Shown piece after piece: positions 59,313-64,000 of a stretch of DNA of 64,000 bases. Position 1 is the stretch's first letter. Each line of letters starts with the position of its first letter. The translations under genes were made by a program, and so were the position numbers. The stretch comes from Sipunculus nudus (Eukaryota; Annelida; Sipuncula; Golfingiida; Sipunculidae), in contig JAPPUL010000082.1 in assembly GCA_026874595.1 (NCBI GenBank), positions 744,001 to 808,000 on the forward strand. Direction: 5' to 3'. Below the pieces are notes generated by a model, which did not search any database, was not told the origin of the DNA, and saw only the letters and a list, made by a program, of their open reading frames with translations.

Positions 59313-62222
59313 ATGAGAATAGAAGATATAGTAGTTCGTGGGGCTCGGGAACATAATTTAAAGGGAATAGATATAAATCTGCCAAGAGATAAATTTATAG
59401 TGCTAACAGGAGTATCTGGTTCAGGGAAGTCGTCGCTTGCGTTTGACACAATATACGCAGAAGGGCAAAGGCGGTACGTGGAATCGCTTAGTGCCTATGC
59501 AAGACAGTTTTTGGGACAAATGGAAAAGCCAGATGTTGATTATATAGAAGGTCTATCGCCGGCGATTTCAATAGAGCAAAAAACGACACACAGAAACCCA
59601 AGGAGTACAGTAGGCACGGTAACGGAGATATACGATTATTTACGGTTGCTCTATGCTCGTTGTGGGAGAGCGTATTGCCCGAAGTGTGGACTTGAGGTAG
59701 AAAAACAAAGCGTAGATAGAATAGTAGAATCTATATATAAACTTCCGGAAGGGACAAAACTAATGCTTTTGTCGCCGGTGGTACGCGGACGTAAGGGTAG
59801 TTATAAGAAGGAGCTTGAAAACATAAGGCAAGGAGGTTTTGTACGTGTACGAATAGATGGTAAGCTATTGGAGCTTGAAGATGAGATAAAACTTGATAAG
59901 AACAAAAAGCATGATATAGATATAATACTTGACAGGGTAGTAATCCGGGATATAGGAGATGATGATTTACGGGAACGGATAACAGAAGGAGTTGAGAGTG
60001 GACTTGAGATATCGGGAGGACTTTTAACAATAAGCTATAAGGATGTGGGAGGAGGTAAGGAGGGGGGTGATAGTTTAGAGAAGGTTTTTTCGGAGCATCT
60101 TGCATGTGCCGGATGTGATATTAGTTTTCCTGAGCTTGAGCCTCGAACATTTTCGTTTAACTCGCCCCAAGGAGCGTGTATAGAATGTAAGGGATTGGGA
60201 GAGAATATAGAGTTTAGCGAGGATTTGGTACTTCCGGATAAAAGCAAGTCGATATTGGAAGGAGGCATAGCCCCAATACGTAATGTAGGGGGTTCGGCTT
60301 GGTATGCACTACAGTTTAAAAGTTTGTCAAAGCACTACAAGTTTTCGTTGACGAGTCCGTTAAATGAGCTTGGCGAAGAGGTATTAAAGACGTTGTTATA
60401 CGGGAGTGGAGATGAGGAGCTTTTGTTTCGCTATATGAGTAAAGATGGAAAGAATGAGTATATGCGAAAGAGTCATTTTGAAGGTATAATCCCGATGTTA
60501 GGAAGGCGTTATAGCGAGACGACAAGCGAGAGTGCAAAGAGGTTTTATGAAGGGTTCATGCGGAATGTAGAATGCTCAAGGTGTTGCGGAAAGAGGTTAA
60601 AAGACGAGGTATTAGGCGTAAAGGTGGAGGGTCTTTCTATAATGGACTTTACGTATTTATCGATAGAGAAGGCATTAGAGTTTGTAGAAGGGTTAGAACT
60701 TAGCGGACAGAGGGCACAGATAGCAAATAGCATATTAAAGGAGCTAAGGTCTCGGTTATTATTTTTAAAGGACGTAGGGCTTGGGTATTTAACTTTATCT
60801 AGGAAAGCGGGTACATTATCCGGGGGTGAGATGCAGCGGATACGACTTGCAACGCAGATAGGCTCTCAGCTTGTGGGAGTATTGTATGTATTAGACGAAC
60901 CAAGCATAGGCTTACATCAAAAAGACAATCAAAAGCTAATAGAGACATTAAAAAAGCTAAAGGATTTGGGTAACACACTGCTCGTGGTAGAACATGATGC
61001 ACACACAATACTAAGCGCAGATTATGTAGTTGATCTTGGTCCTGGAGCGGGATTAGAAGGAGGAGAGGTTACAGCGGAGGGGACATCAGAAGATATAAAG
61101 TCGTCAAAAGAGTCTCTTACGGGAGATTATTTGAGTGGGAGAAAGCGAATTGAGCTAGAAGAGAGGAAGCGTATAAAAAACGGGCATGCGATTGTACTTA
61201 AGGGCTGTAGCGCTAATAATCTAAAGGGAGTAGACGTAAGATTCCCGTTATCAAAGTTCATAGTGGTTACAGGGGTATCGGGTTCAGGTAAGAGCACTTT
61301 GATAAACCATACATTGTATCCAGCCTTAAAGCGAGTGGTTATGGGGGAAGTAGTAAACGGAGGCTTATTGGAAGGGGGAGGATATAATGAGGGTGGATAT
61401 AAAAGTATAGAGGGCATAGAAAATATAGATAAAGTGATATCAATAGATCAATCTCCGATAGGAAGGACGACAAGAAGTAACCCAGCAACCTACACAGGCT
61501 TATTTACACCGATACGCGAATTATTTTCGATGTTAAATGAGTCAAAAGCGAAGGGATATAAGATGGGTCGATTTAGCTTTAATGTAAAAGGTGGCCGTTG
61601 CCAGACATGCGGTGGGTATGGCACAAGAAAGATAGAGATGCACTTTCTAGCGGACGTATACGTAACCTGCGAACAATGTAAAGGCAAAAGATATAATAAA
61701 GAGACCCTATCAATAAGATATAAAGGTAAAAACATAGCAGAAGTGCTAGATCTTACAATAGATCAAGCTTTTGAGCTATTCGAAAACATACCTGGAGTAA
61801 GGACGAAGCTAAAGACATTAAAACGGGTAGGGCTTGGGTATATGAAGCTAGGACAAAGCGCAACGACCTTAAGCGGAGGAGAAGCGCAACGAGTAAAGCT
61901 AGCAAGCGAGTTATCCAAGCGACATACAGGTAAAACATTTTATTTACTAGATGAGCCGACAACGGGCTTGCATTTTGATGATATAAAGAAGCTAGTAATA
62001 GTATTAAACGAGTTGGTATCGAAGGGGAACACAGTTTTGGTGATAGAGCATAATATGGACGTAATAAAGCTTGCGGATCACATAATAGACTTAGGTCCTG
62101 CTGGAGGTGATGGAGGCGGGGAGATAGTATGCGAGGGTACGCCTTATGAGGTATCAAAGGTTAGGAGTTCGGCAACGGGTGAATATTTGTCACGCGAGTT
62201 TGAAAGGATGTTATTGGCCTGA
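59313..62222 (+). CDS. uvrA: UvrABC excinuclease subunit A
   Basis: Damage-recognition ATPase of nucleotide excision repair. Two ABC modules: Walker A GVSGSGKSSLAFDT (about 31-44) and GVSGSGKSTLINHT (about 650-663), signatures LSGGEMQRIRLA and LSGGEAQRVKLA, and Walker B LYVLDEPSIGLH and YLLDEPTTGLH. Zinc-binding pairs CAGC...CIEC and CQTC...CEQC are intact, and QSPIGRTTRSNPATYTG is present. 969 aa is slightly long; a Gly/Glu-rich insertion (NGGLLEGGGYNEGGYKSIEG, near 61360-61420) accounts for most of the excess. Confidence 0.97.
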   Translation: MRIEDIVVRGAREHNLKGIDINLPRDKFIVLTGVSGSGKSSLAFDTIYAEGQRRYVESLSAYARQFLGQMEKPDVDYIEGLSPAISIEQKTTHRNPRSTVGTVTEIYDYLRLLYARCGRAYCPKCGLEVEKQSVDRIVESIYKLPEGTKLMLLSPVVRGRKGSYKKELENIRQGGFVRVRIDGKLLELEDEIKLDKNKKHDIDIILDRVVIRDIGDDDLRERITEGVESGLEISGGLLTISYKDVGGGKEGGDSLEKVFSEHLACAGCDISFPELEPRTFSFNSPQGACIECKGLGENIEFSEDLVLPDKSKSILEGGIAPIRNVGGSAWYALQFKSLSKHYKFSLTSPLNELGEEVLKTLLYGSGDEELLFRYMSKDGKNEYMRKSHFEGIIPMLGRRYSETTSESAKRFYEGFMRNVECSRCCGKRLKDEVLGVKVEGLSIMDFTYLSIEKALEFVEGLELSGQRAQIANSILKELRSRLLFLKDVGLGYLTLSRKAGTLSGGEMQRIRLATQIGSQLVGVLYVLDEPSIGLHQKDNQKLIETLKKLKDLGNTLLVVEHDAHTILSADYVVDLGPGAGLEGGEVTAEGTSEDIKSSKESLTGDYLSGRKRIELEERKRIKNGHAIVLKGCSANNLKGVDVRFPLSKFIVVTGVSGSGKSTLINHTLYPALKRVVMGEVVNGGLLEGGGYNEGGYKSIEGIENIDKVISIDQSPIGRTTRSNPATYTGLFTPIRELFSMLNESKAKGYKMGRFSFNVKGGRCQTCGGYGTRKIEMHFLADVYVTCEQCKGKRYNKETLSIRYKGKNIAEVLDLTIDQAFELFENIPGVRTKLKTLKRVGLGYMKLGQSATTLSGGEAQRVKLASELSKRHTGKTFYLLDEPTTGLHFDDIKKLVIVLNELVSKGNTVLVIEHNMDVIKLADHIIDLGPAGGDGGGEIVCEGTPYEVSKVRSSATGEYLSREFERMLLA

Positions 62223-62403
62223 AGGAGATTTAAGAGTTAAAAAAAAAATGATGAAGAGAAAGTTATCTGAGTAAAAGATTTACAAGATATTATATTTTTT
62301 GCTATTATATTTTAAATAATCTTAAGATAAGTAAGAAGATTTATAGGAAAGAGTATAAGGGAATAGTATAAGGGAAGAATATAAGGAATAGGAAAGGGAA
62401 TAG
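62223..62403. other. Spacer upstream of the polyamine genes with short tandem repeats
   Basis: Contains a series of related units (AGTATAAGGGAAT, about three copies, 62350-62385) just before the S-adenosylmethionine decarboxylase start, supplying several AAGGGAA-type purine runs. TTGCTA at 62299 is a possible -35, with no clear -10. No gene seen. Confidence 0.4.
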
Positions 62404-62775
62404 ATGAATGCACTAGGGAAGCATCTTTTATGCGAGTTATTAGATTGTCAAGCGAGTCTAGATAACCTAGATTTCATAAGATTAACGTTGGAAGGGGCAG
62501 CACGTCATGCAGAGGCAACAATAGTAGAGTCGGTGTTTCACAGGTTCAATCCTAAAGGGATAAGCGGGGTAGTGGTTATAGCAGAATCCCATATAGCAAT
62601 ACACAGCTGGCCAGAATATAGGTATGCGGCAGTGGATGTATTTACATGTGGAGATGCTGTTGATCCTTGGAAAGCGCTAAATTACATAAAGGAAGCGTTT
62701 TTAGCAAAAGCCACACATATAAATGAGATAGAGCGAGGGAATTTAATTAAGGGACAGATGGGGCTTAGTAGTTGA
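62404..62775 (+). CDS. speD: S-adenosylmethionine decarboxylase proenzyme
   Basis: Self-processing pyruvoyl enzyme that gives decarboxylated SAM, the aminopropyl donor for spermidine. Short (about 120 aa) bacterial/archaeal type. The cleavage site is E61-S62 in IAESHIAIHSWPE, with S62 becoming the pyruvoyl group, and H67 and C82 (FTCGD) match the processing and catalytic residues. 123 aa. First of three polyamine genes. Symbol speH is also used for this class. Confidence 0.95.
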   Translation: MNALGKHLLCELLDCQASLDNLDFIRLTLEGAARHAEATIVESVFHRFNPKGISGVVVIAESHIAIHSWPEYRYAAVDVFTCGDAVDPWKALNYIKEAFLAKATHINEIERGNLIKGQMGLSS

Positions 62776-62910
62776 ATGAGCTTTAGATAAGTTTTAGAAT
62801 GGTTTTAATTTAAGAAGCAAGAATATGTAAGTAGAAAGAAACATACCAAAGTAAAAAAAGTAATACAAAAAAAGTAAAGAAAAAAAGTAAAGAAAAAAAA
62901 GAGGGAATTA

Positions 62911-63426
62911 TTGCCAAAAAAGAGCGTAGGAAATGAAAAAGCAAGTAAATACTTTTTAGTATCAGGGGGAGGGGATGGACATAGTAAACTTAATGCGTTT
63001 GACAAAGCGCTATTATCAGCGGGGGTAGGGAATATGAATTTGCTAAGAGTAACAAGTATATTGCCTCCGTATTCCAAAAGGGTTTCAAAGGAAGATGTAG
63101 CACTTGGCGATGGGAGTTTATTAACGCTAGCCTACGCAAGTGTATCGAGTGAGAAACGTGGTGCGGTGCTGTTATCTGGGGTAGGGGTTGGTATTCCGGA
63201 AGATATAAAACAGCCGGGAGTAATAATGGAGCATACACTATTGTTGAATGAGGGAAGATTTAAAATTAAGGATGAGGAGCAACGTCTTAGGAGAGAGCTT
63301 GAGCTTATGCTTGAGGAGGCATTTATGGCACGAGGTTATAGAATGGGGTTAAAGGAATATGCAACGAATATTCATGTGGTAGAGGAGGTGGGGTGTAGTT
63401 TTGCGGGAGTAGTATTATGGGTTTGA
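62911..63426 (+). CDS. Pyruvoyl-dependent arginine decarboxylase
   Basis: Converts arginine to agmatine. Family landmarks: FLVSGGGDGHSKLNAFDKAL, then RVTSILPP with the self-cleavage Ser (S49), and the C-terminal segment VVEEVGCSFAGVVLWV. 171 aa, the size of archaeal/bacterial PvlArgDC proenzymes. TTG start with GAGGG five bases upstream; no ATG fits better. The 130-bp gap before it is A-rich with repeats of AAAAAAGTAAAG. Between speD and speE, so agmatine supply for spermidine is a coherent role. Confidence 0.92.
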   Translation: MPKKSVGNEKASKYFLVSGGGDGHSKLNAFDKALLSAGVGNMNLLRVTSILPPYSKRVSKEDVALGDGSLLTLAYASVSSEKRGAVLLSGVGVGIPEDIKQPGVIMEHTLLLNEGRFKIKDEEQRLRRELELMLEEAFMARGYRMGLKEYATNIHVVEEVGCSFAGVVLWV

Positions 63427-63503
63427 GAATATTAATAATATTGTTTATGGTAAAAAGACAAAAGAAAAGACAAAAGAAATGAGAAAAGAAATGAGAAAAG
63501 AAA
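63427..63503. repeat. AAAAGAAATGAG-type microsatellite before speE
   Basis: Units AAAAGAC, AAAAGAAATGAG and AAAAGAAAATGAG follow one another from about 63455 into the first codons of speE (to 63520), giving three possible ATGs in different frames. Only the ATG at 63504 opens the spermidine synthase frame. Confidence 0.75.
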
Positions 63504-64000
63504 ATGAGAAAAGAAAATGAGTTTTGGTTTAGCGAGGGACAGACAAATGATATAGAACCTTATCATACGAGAATAAGACTCAAGGTAAGGAAGAAGATAT
63601 ATAGCGGACGTAGTAAATACCAGAAGATAGATTTTTATGAAACTTACGATCATGGACTGCTCTTGACATTAGACGATGTAATAATGTTTACAGAGCGAGA
63701 TGAATTTATCTATCATGAAATGATAGTACACGTACCTCTTTTTGAGCATGAGTTACCAAAGCGTGTACTAATAATAGGAGGAGGGGATTTAGGAGCGTTA
63801 CGCGAGGTATTAAAGCACGAATTAGTTGAGAGAGTAGATCTTTGTGAAATAGATAAAGAGGTGGTCGAAAGATGCCTTGAATATGTTTCCTATGGGAATG
63901 AAGTAATAAAAGACAATCGAGTTAGGTTGCATTTTGAAGATGGGTTTAATTTTGTTGGAAGGAAGAAAGGATATTATGATGTAGTTATAGTAGACTCATC
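63504..64000 (+). CDS. speE: Spermidine synthase (5' part, cut by window end)
   Basis: Transfers the aminopropyl group from decarboxylated SAM to putrescine or a related amine such as agmatine. Visible 165 codons include YQKIDFYETYDHGLLLTLDD, DEFIYHEMIVHVPLF with the family Tyr-His, the binding loop VLIIGGGDLGALREVLKH, VDLCEIDKEVVE and the start of YYDVVIVDS. The frame stays open to the last base. The start sits in a repeat with only a weak ribosome binding site. Completes the polyamine set with the two upstream genes. Confidence 0.93.
   Translation, partial: MRKENEFWFSEGQTNDIEPYHTRIRLKVRKKIYSGRSKYQKIDFYETYDHGLLLTLDDVIMFTERDEFIYHEMIVHVPLFEHELPKRVLIIGGGDLGALREVLKHELVERVDLCEIDKEVVERCLEYVSYGNEVIKDNRVRLHFEDGFNFVGRKKGYYDVVIVDS

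Overview
The window is an AT-rich stretch of a chromosome from a Gram-negative (two-membrane) bacterium. The evidence is a TolC-type outer-membrane protein, RlpA with a SPOR domain, many lipoproteins without an Asp retention signal, and a bactofilin. I cannot name the taxon from sequence alone. No rRNA, tRNA, transposase, integrase or CRISPR array was seen, so this reads as core genome interrupted by one large accessory locus.

Layout. 0.1-1.8 kb (+): metal ABC permease and PssA. 1.8-6.4 kb (-): tolC-like, TPR protein and mltG in one operon. 6.5-13.7 kb (-): gap, pgk, tpiA, secG, a BioC-like methyltransferase, pgi and an aldolase-like gene, so most of glycolysis is in one run (gpmA lies at 46.7 kb). 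14.0-21.6 kb: cutA (+) facing hisS, thiD, gyrA, a gamma-carbonic-anhydrase-like gene and a catalytically degenerate transglutaminase-fold protein (-). 21.8-25.0 kb (+): aioB-aioA, a Rieske plus molybdopterin arsenite oxidase pair behind a good sigma70-type promoter. 25.1-25.4 kb: remains of an aldehyde dehydrogenase gene.

25.5-46.5 kb (-) is the striking part: ten intact paralogous lipoprotein genes with GLUG repeats, one frameshifted copy and one 3' fragment. They share a lipoprotein signal, a low-complexity or coiled-coil spacer, a conserved N-terminal strand domain, a variable number of GLUG repeats and a Trp-rich C-terminus. Many also share a near-identical promoter (TTGCTT, 17 bp, TAnnnT) and a palindromic element after the stop codon. 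One member carries 47 uninterrupted copies of a 21-bp repeat. This looks like a locus that diversifies surface proteins by recombination and slippage; that function is inferred.

46.6-53.7 kb (-): gpmA, an array of duplicated gene ends, a Rossmann-fold (FabV-like?) reductase, a CYTH-domain protein, a YihY/BrkB membrane protein, a bactofilin and a drug/polysaccharide-type ABC exporter pair. 54.0-64.0 kb: a secreted protein with glycogen-binding-like domains (+), rlpA (-), then asd, tyrS, uvrA, S-adenosylmethionine decarboxylase, pyruvoyl-dependent arginine decarboxylase and spermidine synthase (+, cut by the window end). The last three form a polyamine set.

Small tandem duplications at gene starts, ends and low-complexity tails recur across the whole window and appear to be a property of this genome.
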